Positions 1-9,009 of a stretch of 64,000 nucleotides of DNA are shown here, piece after piece (position 1 is the first letter of the stretch; every line of letters begins with the position of its first letter). The notes under the pieces are model-generated. The model ran no database searches, was not told the DNA's origin, and saw only the letters and a program-made list of their open reading frames with translations. Where the stretch lies: assembly GCF_014323565.1 (NCBI RefSeq), contig NZ_CP058669.1, forward strand, positions 833,501 to 897,500, given 5' to 3'. The stretch is from Hyphobacterium sp. CCMP332. Its GTDB lineage: Bacteria; Pseudomonadota; Alphaproteobacteria; Caulobacterales; Maricaulaceae. A program made the translations under genes and the position numbers.

Positions 1-567
1 ACGACCAACATTCTCTTCATCGTCGGCGGTGCATTCGCAGGCCTCGAGAAGGTGATCTCACAACGCGGCAAAGGCTCCTCCATCGGCTTTGGTGCGGATG
101 TGAAGGACGCCGATGATCGCCGCACGGGCGACATTCTGCGTGAATGTGAACCAGATGATTTGCAGCGTTTCGGTCTGATTCCGGAATTCGTAGGCCGTTT
201 GCCGGTGATCGCCACGCTGGAAGATCTGGATGAAGACGCTCTGATCGAGATCCTGACCGAGCCGAAAAACGCACTTGTGAAGCAGTATCAGCGCCTGTTC
301 GAGATGGAAGGCGCGACGCTGACCTTCACCGAAGACGCCTATGCTGCCATCGCCAAGAAGGCCATCACGCGTAAAACCGGCGCGCGCGGTCTGCGCTCGA
401 TCATGGAAGGCATTCTGCTGGAGACCATGTTCGACCTTCCGGGCCTTGAAGGTGTGGATGAAGTGGTTGTCAACGCAGATGTGGTCAATGGCGGTGCGAA
501 ACCGCTCTTTATCTATGTCGAGAACGAAGCGTCAGAGAAAAAAGACAAGCGGCCAACCGCCTCCTGA
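1..567 (+). CDS. clpX: ATP-dependent Clp protease ATP-binding subunit ClpX (3' part)
   Basis: This is the C-terminal 188 residues of ClpX, the AAA+ unfoldase that feeds substrates to the ClpP peptidase in the cytoplasm. The frame is open from base 1 and ends in TGA at 565-567, so the start lies upstream of the window. Visible parts are the end of the large AAA+ domain (GFGADVKD, then the conserved [13 protein letters not shown] stretch) and the small domain with the sensor-2 motif [11 protein letters not shown]. Lon, another ATP-dependent protease, lies 160 bp downstream; clpX followed by lon is common in Alphaproteobacteria. The identification is secure; the N-terminal zinc-binding domain and Walker motifs cannot be checked here. 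Confidence 0.97.
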   Translation, partial: TTNILFIVGGAFAGLEKVISQRGKGSSIGFGADVKDADDRRTGDILRECEPDDLQRFGLIPEFVGRLPVIATLEDLDEDALIEILTEPKNALVKQYQRLFEMEGATLTFTEDAYAAIAKKAITRKTGARGLRSIMEGILLETMFDLPGLEGVDEVVVNADVVNGGAKPLFIYVENEASEKKDKRPTAS

Positions 568-727
568 CTGTTTCGCGCAGATAAGCGGTTGAATACCGGC
601 GCGGCGACAACCATTTAGATTTCAAGCTGGGAAAGCTGTGCAAGACGCGTAATCGGCGCGCTTGCAAGGCTGCGAATCGTATCAGCATGATGCGACGGCG
701 GCTTATTTGTCAGGAGTTCAGACGCAT

Positions 728-3136
<2,409 letters not shown>

Positions 3137-3155
3137 CCGGCAATAGCGAACAGAC

Positions 3156-3190
3156 AAAAACGCCGCTCCGGAAACGGGGCGGCGTTTTTT
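3156..3190 (+). terminator. Rho-independent terminator after lon
   Basis: A GC-rich stem (3161-3170 with 3175-3184, one G-T pair) closes on a GAAA tetraloop. It is extended by A-T pairs and runs into six T residues. It begins about 20 bases after the lon stop and separates lon from pheA. Confidence 0.93.
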
Positions 3191-3263
3191 ATTGTGTTGC
3201 AACCGCGCCTTTCCATTTTTGCTGCACCTGCTAACGATCACGCAGAAGCAGGATGGGCCGGAC

Positions 3264-4424
3264 ATGCCGAAAAATACGCTGGAGAATTTGCGCGCCGAGA
3301 TCGACGACACGGATCGCGATATTTTACGTCTGTGTGCAAAGCGGGCCTCGCTTGGCATTCAGGTCGCCCGCGCCAAGGCGCAGAGCGGTGCCGCTGTGCG
3401 CGACACGGCCCGGGAGCGGGACGTGCTCCGGGCGGCCATCGAGAATGGCGCCGCACTCGGGCTCGACCCGTCCGCCGTCGAGCGCCTTTACCAGACGCTG
3501 ATCGAGCTCTCCCTCAGCGGTCAACGCGCCGAACTGGATGCACGGGCGGTCGAAGCGGAAGGCGAGGCGCGGGTGGCCTATCTGGGCGGTCCCGGCAGCT
3601 ATTCTCATTTTGCGGCGCAGGCCCACTTTGCGGGCCGGCATTCGGCCATGGCACCTGTCGTGCGCCGCGATTTTGGATCCATTGTTCGCGCTGTTGAAGA
3701 GGGAGAAGCCGATTACGCCTTCCTGCCGATTGAAAACACCACGACCGGCAGCATCAACGAAGTCTATGACCTCCTTCTGGACACACAGCTGGAGATCGCC
3801 GGAGAGCATCATTACCGCGTCCGGCATTGCGTCGTCGGCCGGGGCAAATCGCTGAGTGGCATTTCCACGATTTACGGCCACCCGCAGGCTCTGGCCCAGT
3901 GCCGCCGATTCCTGTCGGGGCTTGAGGGGGTCACCCAGCGCTTTGCCAGCTCGTCGACGCGGGCGCTGGAACACGCCATGGAGGAGGGCGGCCAGACCGC
4001 TGCGATTGCCGGCGCCGATGCGGCCCGCCTGTTCGGTCTGAATGTGATTGATGACCAGGCCAGCGATGCCGGTGAAAACTACACGCGTTTCGTTTCGCTC
4101 GCGAAATCGCCCAAACCGCCAGCGCCCGGCCTGCCATGCAAGACCACCATCGTCTTTGCCACCAAGCACACGCCCGGCGCACTCGTCGACGGATTGGCCG
4201 CCTTCCGGGACGGGGGAATCAATCTGGCGCGGCTGGAAAGCCGTCCGGTCCCCGGCGCGCCGTGGGAGGAGATGTTCTTCCTCGATATCGAGTCCAATAT
4301 GAACACACCGGAGTGCAAACGCGCCCTGACCGAGCTCGAAAACTGCACAACGCGGCTGCGCGTGCTCGGGTGTTACGGCGCAGATCGGCTGGCACCGTCA
4401 TCGGTACTTCACGAACGCGAATAA
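3264..4424 (+). CDS. pheA: Bifunctional chorismate mutase/prephenate dehydratase
   Basis: The protein converts chorismate to prephenate and then to phenylpyruvate, the committed branch to phenylalanine. It has 386 residues. An AroQ-type chorismate mutase helix bundle occupies roughly residues 1-95 (LRAEIDDTDRDILRL). The prephenate dehydratase domain spans about 100-285, from AYLGGPGSYSHFAA to the catalytic TRF motif in ENYTRFVSL. A C-terminal ACT domain carries the ESRP motif (LARLESRP) used for phenylalanine feedback inhibition in this family. The ATG at 3264 (MPKNTLENL) is preferred to an in-frame ATG at 3192, which would add residues unrelated to the family. No attenuator is visible upstream. 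It appears monocistronic. Confidence 0.95.
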   Translation: MPKNTLENLRAEIDDTDRDILRLCAKRASLGIQVARAKAQSGAAVRDTARERDVLRAAIENGAALGLDPSAVERLYQTLIELSLSGQRAELDARAVEAEGEARVAYLGGPGSYSHFAAQAHFAGRHSAMAPVVRRDFGSIVRAVEEGEADYAFLPIENTTTGSINEVYDLLLDTQLEIAGEHHYRVRHCVVGRGKSLSGISTIYGHPQALAQCRRFLSGLEGVTQRFASSSTRALEHAMEEGGQTAAIAGADAARLFGLNVIDDQASDAGENYTRFVSLAKSPKPPAPGLPCKTTIVFATKHTPGALVDGLAAFRDGGINLARLESRPVPGAPWEEMFFLDIESNMNTPECKRALTELENCTTRLRVLGCYGADRLAPSSVLHERE

Positions 4425-4446
4425 AGAGTCTATCTAGCGATCAACC

Positions 4447-4522
4447 GGGCGGTTAGCTCAGCTGGGAGAGCATCTCGTTTACACCGAGAGGGTCGGGGGT
4501 TCGAACCCCTCACCGCCCACCA
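4447..4522 (+). tRNA. tRNA-Val (anticodon UAC)
   Basis: A complete 76-nt cloverleaf is visible. The acceptor stem pairs 4447-4453 with 4512-4518, the D-stem GCTC pairs with GAGC, the anticodon stem TCTCG pairs with CGAGA around loop TTTACAC (anticodon TAC at 4480-4482), and the T-arm loop is TTCGAAC. A3-type discriminator and CCA are encoded at 4519-4522. It reads GUA and probably other valine codons. It lies 22 bp after pheA. Confidence 0.97.
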
Positions 4523-4547
4523 TTCCAAGACGGTCTGCCGTGGCAGA

Positions 4548-4597
4548 AAATTTGATCCGGTGGATCAAATTTAGGCGCGGAATGCCCCGGCAGGGGC
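4548..4597. repeat. Two hairpins between tRNA-Val and the GIY-YIG gene
   Basis: A perfect 11-bp inverted repeat, AAATTTGATCC (4548-4558) and GGATCAAATTT (4562-4572), has a 3-base loop. A second hairpin, GCCCC/GGGGC, lies at 4584-4597. Neither ends in a T-run, so the first is at best a poor terminator for tRNA-Val. They run directly into the structured repeat at 4599 and may belong to the same element. Function is unknown. Confidence 0.6.
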
Positions 4598-4598
4598 C

Positions 4599-4680
4599 TT
4601 CGCTCTCTTCGAGAGCTTCGGCTGGGCAAGCCAGGAGCAAGAGCGAAGGCTGTCACGCCGTAGCTTCAGCGGAGGCGGAC
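4599..4680 (+). repeat. Structured direct repeat, copy 1 (upstream of GIY-YIG gene)
   Basis: This 82-bp element recurs as copy 2 at 4930-5015. The copies share a 22-bp block (4613-4634) and a nearly identical 3' block (4641-4680, one C/T difference). Positions 4599-4606 can pair with 4640-4647, or part of them can form a local hairpin 4602-4607/4611-4616. A short CTGG/CCAG hairpin lies between. The element ends six bases before the start codon of the small GIY-YIG protein. Similar intergenic repeats next to such genes occur in alphaproteobacterial genomes as far as I recall; I could not check this. Confidence 0.75.
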
Positions 4681-4685
4681 CGGAT

Positions 4686-4922
4686 TTGCATTTCGTCTAT
4701 GTTCTCGAATCCGAAAGCGGTCACCACTTCTATGTCGGTCTGACGGATGACGTCGAGCGACGGTTGGCAAAACACAACTCCGGATCAGTATCACATACCG
4801 CGAAATTCAGACCTTGGATCCTTCGGACATTCATTGCTTTCAATGAAAGACAACGCGCGGCTGATTTTGAAAAATATCTCAAATCAGGATCGGGACGGGC
4901 CTTTGCGCGCAAGCGGCTCTGA
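4686..4922 (+). CDS. Small GIY-YIG nuclease-superfamily protein
   Basis: This 78-residue protein is a minimal GIY-YIG domain of the uncharacterised YhbQ-like group. The two halves of the name motif read VYVL (residues 4-7) and FYVG (15-18). They are followed by conserved Arg25/Arg26, His30 and a Glu62 in FEKYLKSGSGRAF, the position of the metal-binding glutamate. The domain normally cuts DNA, but the cellular role of this group is not established. The start is a TTG at 4686; the first residues fit the family and no ATG lies in range. It is flanked by two structured direct repeats and sits between two tRNA genes, which suggests it is part of a mobile or repeat-associated unit (inference). Confidence 0.8.
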   Translation: MHFVYVLESESGHHFYVGLTDDVERRLAKHNSGSVSHTAKFRPWILRTFIAFNERQRAADFEKYLKSGSGRAFARKRL

Positions 4923-4929
4923 TAGCGTA

Positions 4930-5015
4930 TTCGCTCGCTGGCGCGAGCTTCGGCTGGGCAAGCCAGCATCTGACCGAGCGAAGGCTGTCACGCCGTAGCT
5001 TTAGCGGAGGCGGAC
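4930..5015 (+). repeat. Structured direct repeat, copy 2 (downstream of GIY-YIG gene)
   Basis: Copy 2 of the element at 4599-4680, in the same orientation, begins 8 bp after the GIY-YIG stop codon. Both alternative pairings are kept: 4930-4937 with 4975-4982, and the local hairpin 4933-4938/4943-4948. The base at 4937 is G where copy 1 has T, and both of its pairing partners changed from A to C, which supports real structure. Between this copy and tRNA-Asp (5016-5250) I see no gene, no further repeat and no clear terminator. Confidence 0.75.
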
Positions 5016-5250
5016 GCCTTTTCATTGTTTCCTTTGCGCGCGGCCCGGGCACCTTAAGTGTGGATGATCCGGCCAGATTGAAGAGCGGATTGGGCAATAG
5101 ATTGTGCCAAACGCCGGGCCAGACCCATCACAGCCGAAAGCGGGGTAAGCGTATCGCTGCAATGGTCTGCACAACACCGCCAAACCCGCTTGACCACTGC
5201 CACGGCCTTGCGTAGACAACCGGCCTTCCCGAAAGGGATGGAATGGCCAA

Positions 5251-5337
<87 letters not shown>

Positions 5338-5370
5338 TAAAATCAATATATTGTAGGAAGTGGCGCGCGC

Positions 5371-5414
5371 CGTTCCGACTTATTCCGAATCTATTTTTCA
5401 TCATTGTTCCGACT
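5371..5414 (+). other. Candidate integrase arm sites near attL
   Basis: The motif GTTCCGACT occurs at 5372-5380 and again at 5406-5414, with a related ATTCCGAAT at 5382-5390. The same motif recurs as an inverted pair at the other island end (11936-12001). Placement between the recombination core and the integrase, overlapping the integrase 3' end, is typical of arm-type binding sites. Binding is inferred. Confidence 0.55.
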
Positions 5415-6593
5415 CTTGGCTTCTTTTTCGGCTTTGAGCAGGTTTCGTCCAGAAGCTCGGTTGTCCCGAATCTTCATTCCGCGGGCTACAGTCGGTGGTG
5501 TGTAAGTGGCTTCGAGAAACCCATTCTTGTGAAGACTGTTAGCGAGAAGTTCAGCGCGATCCTCTGCCGATGCACCACCCAAGTCGGCCTCGAGATTTCC
5601 AGATCGACGGATATCTTTGAAGGTGCGTTTGTCGCCCGTGAAGACAAGGCTGCGGACCTTGCGGAAGTCTTTCGCGAAGGTGTCTTTATTTTTAAATGGT
5701 GCACCAGATTGCATCCGGATGATCGGCTCTTCATCACCCAGTTCTACGTCCAGCGATCCGATATATTCTGAGATCGCAGACATTAGGTTACATGAAACAA
5801 AGGGGAGGGCTTGTTTGCCGGTTTTCAGACGGTTGGTGTCAACGTAACCATCGCCCGCCTGCATTAGTTTCAAACGACTTTTTGACAGACAGCGAACGTC
5901 GCATGGTGACAATAGCGTTTCCCAACCGATCTGGATGGCTAGTGCCATGCCATGATAACCGTTGTCAGCCGCCGCACTGATCAGCAGATCAATTTCATCG
6001 GCAAACCAATATGCCGACGACCCTTTAGCTTGAGAATTGCTGATCCTTCCGATCGGCGCTTTGGTAAACACGCCTATTGCTTCAGCCTGTGAGAGTAATG
6101 AACGCCAGACCTTCAGGATGCGAAATCGCATGGACGGTGACAATTGGCCGGATTGTTCCAACAGCTTCATTTCCCGGTGGAAAGAAGCACTTTTGGCCGC
6201 GGTAATATTCAAAATCGGTGTGTGAGCGAAACGTTTTTCGATTTTAGGCCAAGCTCGATCATAATCCTCTCGCGTTCGCGGGGCCATATCCGCCCACACG
6301 TCGCTCTTCTTCCATTCGGTTACGAAATGGCCAAACGATCCTATTGGGTATCGCGGCCGCTCAGGGGCATCTTTGGGAACGGTCTTGCCCAGATCACGAC
6401 ATAGCAAATGATATAGCCGTAAGGCTTCCTGTTCGGCGTTGTCACCTGCTAAACCCAATGGGATTGTGGATTTTGGCGTTCCGTCATGACGGAACCAACC
6501 CGCACTTTTTGCTCGAACTGGTCCCGGTTCGAAAAATGCCCGGTTTCGACGAAGACGATAGTATTTCAATTTCGTGGACGGCTTCGTGGTCAT
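5391..6593 (-). CDS. Tyrosine recombinase (island integrase) with atypical active site
   Basis: A 400-residue site-specific recombinase of the phage integrase family, expected to integrate and excise the island at tRNA-Asp. An N-terminal DNA-binding part (about 1-180) precedes the catalytic domain. Conserved are Arg329 in TFKDIRR, His355 and the nucleophile candidate Tyr364, with the His-to-Tyr spacing of nine found in XerD and lambda Int. The position of the first catalytic arginine falls in TLLSPCDVR, where Ser229/Pro230 are found and the nearest Arg is 234. The box II histidine is Lys326. The protein looks full length. It starts only 18 bp from the left end of an IS6 remnant, so its native promoter may be lost. 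The stop lies near attL, the usual arrangement. Confidence 0.85.
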   Translation of the reverse strand: MTTKPSTKLKYYRLRRNRAFFEPGPVRAKSAGWFRHDGTPKSTIPLGLAGDNAEQEALRLYHLLCRDLGKTVPKDAPERPRYPIGSFGHFVTEWKKSDVWADMAPRTREDYDRAWPKIEKRFAHTPILNITAAKSASFHREMKLLEQSGQLSPSMRFRILKVWRSLLSQAEAIGVFTKAPIGRISNSQAKGSSAYWFADEIDLLISAAADNGYHGMALAIQIGWETLLSPCDVRCLSKSRLKLMQAGDGYVDTNRLKTGKQALPFVSCNLMSAISEYIGSLDVELGDEEPIIRMQSGAPFKNKDTFAKDFRKVRSLVFTGDKRTFKDIRRSGNLEADLGGASAEDRAELLANSLHKNGFLEATYTPPTVARGMKIRDNRASGRNLLKAEKEAKSRNNDEK

Positions 6594-6610
6594 CCGAAGA
6601 CCTGCTCGAG

Positions 6611-6680
6611 GGTCCTGTCAGAGGAAACGGCCTGTTATCGGGTTGACCGATAATTTGGGCGCATGAAGAACCCGTTCCGA
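6611..6680 (+). mobile_element. IS6-family remnant: left end and first six codons
   Basis: This 70-bp piece resembles the left end of the complete IS copy that follows it: an ungapped comparison of 6611-6680 with 6681-6750 gives about 49 matching positions. It includes a terminal-repeat-like start (6611-6627) and an ATG with codons for MKNPFR at 6663-6680. It stops exactly where the next element begins, so one IS6-type element probably inserted into another. The rest of the first element is not found downstream. Confidence 0.7.
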
Positions 6681-7483
6681 GGCGTTGTCAGAAGAAACTC
6701 GTTGTTAGCGGCTGAGCCGGTATTTTCGGCGAATGAGAAATCCGTTCCGCTATTTCAAAACGTCACCTGAGGTCATCCGACTTGCGGTGATGATGTATGT
6801 TCGGTTTCCGCTGTCGCTTCGGAATGTCGAAGACTTGCTCCACGAGCGTGGCATCGATCTGAGTCACGAAACGGTGCGGTTCTGGTGGAACCGGTTCGGC
6901 CCGATGTTCGCCTCCGAGATCAGACGAAGACGAGCCGAGCGAATGCGCGCCTGGGCACAGTGGCAATGGCATCTGGACGAAGTTTTCGTGAAGATAAACG
7001 GCAAGACGCACTACCTCTGGCGCGCCGTCGATCATGAAGGCGAAGTACTGGAAGCGTATGTGACTAAACGCCGGGATCGCCATGCTGCATTGAAGTTTCT
7101 GCGCAAAGCGATGAAGCGATACGGCAACCCGGAAGCCATCGTGACTGATAGATTGAAGTCCTATCGAGCCGCGATGAAGGTCCTCGGAAATGAAGACAAA
7201 CAGGACGTTGGGAGGTGGCTCAACAACAGGGCCGAAAACTCACATCTTCCGTTTCGTAGACGCGAACGGGCGATGCTCAGATTCAGGCGAATGCGAAGTC
7301 TTCAGAAGTTCGCCGCCGTCCATTCCTCCGTCCACAATCACTTCAATTTAGAGCGCCACATCAACGACCGAAACTGGTTCAAAGAGAACCGGCAAATCGC
7401 GCTGGCCGAATGGCGGCAGCTCGCCGCCTAGCCCTCGACTTCCCTGGAAAACGGAGACCAGTTCGCTTTTGTCTGACACCACC
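6681..7483 (+). mobile_element. IS6-family insertion sequence
   Basis: This is an element of about 803 bp with a single transposase gene. The left terminal repeat is at 6681-6697. The right one (7468-7483, reverse complement) matches it at about 12 of 16 positions. The left flank is a remnant of a related element and the right flank is the truncated IS3-family orfA. The 8-bp sequences flanking the two ends do not match, so no target duplication is visible. Exact ends are estimates. Confidence 0.8.
6733..7431 (+). CDS. IS6-family transposase
   Basis: A 232-residue DDE transposase of the IS6/IS26 family, which moves its element by replicative cointegrate formation. An N-terminal helix-turn-helix region (RHVEDLLHERG-like, here NVEDLLHERGIDLSHETVRFW) precedes the catalytic residues Asp82 (WHLDE), Asp139 (VTDRLKSY) and Glu168 (NNRAENSH). 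The second Asp to Glu spacing is 28 residues, shorter than the 34 of IS26. As far as I remember, this is normal for relatives with the RWxNNRxENSHLPFRRRER signature. The reading frame is intact and of full length, so the enzyme could be active. Confidence 0.93.
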   Translation: MRNPFRYFKTSPEVIRLAVMMYVRFPLSLRNVEDLLHERGIDLSHETVRFWWNRFGPMFASEIRRRRAERMRAWAQWQWHLDEVFVKINGKTHYLWRAVDHEGEVLEAYVTKRRDRHAALKFLRKAMKRYGNPEAIVTDRLKSYRAAMKVLGNEDKQDVGRWLNNRAENSHLPFRRRERAMLRFRRMRSLQKFAAVHSSVHNHFNLERHINDRNWFKENRQIALAEWRQLAA

Positions 7484-7833
7484 CTTTTTTTGAGCAGACG
7501 GTTCTCCAGCGTCAGATCAGCCACGCATTCTTTGAGATCACGCGCCTGATGGCGCAGATCCTTGACCTCATCGCTGGTGGCTGCACGCGCAGTGTCACCG
7601 GCAAGCCGGCGTTTGCCAGCCTCCATGAACTCCTTCGACCATGTGTAATACAGGCTCTGCGCAATGCCTTCCTTGCGGCATAGCTCGGCGATGCTGTCGT
7701 CACCGCGCAGGCCTTCCAGCACGATCCTGATCTTGTCTTCAGCCGAGAAGTGTCGCCGCGTTGCCCGGCGGATGTCCTTTACCTCACGATCTGCAGGCTT
7801 TTTGGACTTTGTAGATTTGGCTCTCATCTTCAT
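7484..7833 (-). pseudogene. Truncated IS3-family orfA transposase
   Basis: Reading from the ATG at 7833, the first about 115 residues (MKMRAKSTKSKKPADREVKD onward) match IS3-family OrfA proteins. They contain a helix-turn-helix (SIAELCRKEGIAQSLYYTW) and a leucine-zipper-like end (LTLENRLLKK). At 7483 the frame runs into the right end of the IS6 element and continues as unrelated sequence to 7348. The orfB catalytic subunit is absent. The IS3 outer end may lie near 7888-7910 but I cannot define it. This is a dead remnant disrupted by the IS6 insertion or by a later deletion. Confidence 0.8.
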
Positions 7834-7971
7834 TCCTTGGTCATTACGACGAGAACCAAATCCTCCTTAAATCACAACCCCAATTCTGTGCCATAGGTGC
7901 TGACGGGGAACATTCGGCGCTATGACCTGCGACCCGCATGATCCCGCAATCGAATGGGAAGCGAAACTGTG

Positions 7972-8895
7972 ATGATGCTCCGCAAAACAGCGCTATTTTT
8001 TGTCACCCCGCTGTGTATTCTGGTATCAGGCTGCACTGCTCCTTTAACGGATCAACCCGTCACCCCCTCATCATCATCCAACGACACAGTCCGTCTGGCA
8101 GCATGGAATGTCGAACACTTGGCGGATGACAATGGCGAGGGGTGTCGGGCACGGACCGATGACGATTATGCGGTGATGCGGACCTACATCGATCAAGTGG
8201 ACGCCGATATCTGGTTCCTACAGGAGGTCGAGAACGAGGCGGCAATTGCACGTGTGTTCGGTGATGGATGGGCGATTTACGTCGATGATCGCGCCATTCC
8301 CGATACCAATTGGCCCGCCTGTTACGACAATCCTGATCAACGCCTTGGAATGCAAAGAACCGCCATCGTTGTTCGCGATGGCATCGAGCATCGGCGGCTA
8401 CCTGACCTGAACACGTTGGATGTTGAAGGGTACGGTGGGCTTCGGCCGGGGGTTCGTGTGACCCTTGAAGGAGATCATCCAATTGAGCTCATCAGCCTTC
8501 ACCTGAAATCAGGTTGTTTCACTGGGCAGGACCGAGATGCTTGTCCCATTCTGTTTGAACAGCTCGGCGTCTTGGAAACTTGGATCGATCAACGATCTGC
8601 GGATGGTCATCGAGTGATCATGGCAGGGGATTTCAATCGCCGTCTGGAAGCCCCCGGTGATGAATTTTGGAATGATCTGAATGATGGGAGCCCGTCACGG
8701 CTTCACATTGCCGGCGAGGGGACTGGTCCCCGCTGTAATCCACGATATCGCGAATTCATCGACTTCATCGTGTTCAACGATGCGGCATACGATGCCTATG
8801 TGATGGGCAGCTTCAACGAGATAACATTTGCAGAAGAACCGGATCGACAACCGTCAGATCATTGTCCAATCGCGGTTGATGTTCGGCGGGATTAG
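7972..8895 (+). CDS. Endonuclease/exonuclease/phosphatase-family lipoprotein
   Basis: The product is 307 residues from the ATG at 7972 (an upstream ATG at 7954 is possible). A signal peptide ends in the lipobox LVSGC with Cys21 as the lipidated residue and no Asp after it, which predicts outer-membrane attachment. The mature part has the EEP (DNase I-like) fold motifs: WNVEHL (Asn46, Glu48), LQEVE (Glu85), SLHLKSGC (His177), AGDFNR (Asp220, Asn222) and the C-terminal SDHCPI with the catalytic His. The family includes nucleases and phosphoesterases; the substrate is not predictable. It is convergent with the secreted protein gene at 9010-10683 and is island cargo. A second EEP gene lies at the other end of the island. 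Confidence 0.88.
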   Translation: MMLRKTALFFVTPLCILVSGCTAPLTDQPVTPSSSSNDTVRLAAWNVEHLADDNGEGCRARTDDDYAVMRTYIDQVDADIWFLQEVENEAAIARVFGDGWAIYVDDRAIPDTNWPACYDNPDQRLGMQRTAIVVRDGIEHRRLPDLNTLDVEGYGGLRPGVRVTLEGDHPIELISLHLKSGCFTGQDRDACPILFEQLGVLETWIDQRSADGHRVIMAGDFNRRLEAPGDEFWNDLNDGSPSRLHIAGEGTGPRCNPRYREFIDFIVFNDAAYDAYVMGSFNEITFAEEPDRQPSDHCPIAVDVRRD

Positions 8896-9009
8896 CGTTG
8901 GATTGCAAGTTGCCGACGGCAGTTGGAACGGGGTGGCTCTCAATAAACGAGGGAGCCGAGGGTTGCAGATCAAACCGACGGCGATCGGTAAAACCCAATA
9001 GGGCCCAAC

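Noticed and set aside
568-727. Heat-shock (sigma-32) promoter upstream of lon
   Set aside because: A CTTGCAAG at about 660-667 resembles a -35 box, but no convincing -10 partner at the right spacing is present, so I did not call it.
4540-4743. 67-codon plus-strand frame through the structured repeat before the GIY-YIG gene
   Set aside because: It runs across hairpins and repeat sequence in a frame different from the GIY-YIG gene and has no family-like features.
6673-7491. 8-bp target-site duplication around the IS6 element
   Set aside because: The flanking octamers (CGTTCCGA on the left, a T-rich octamer on the right) do not match.
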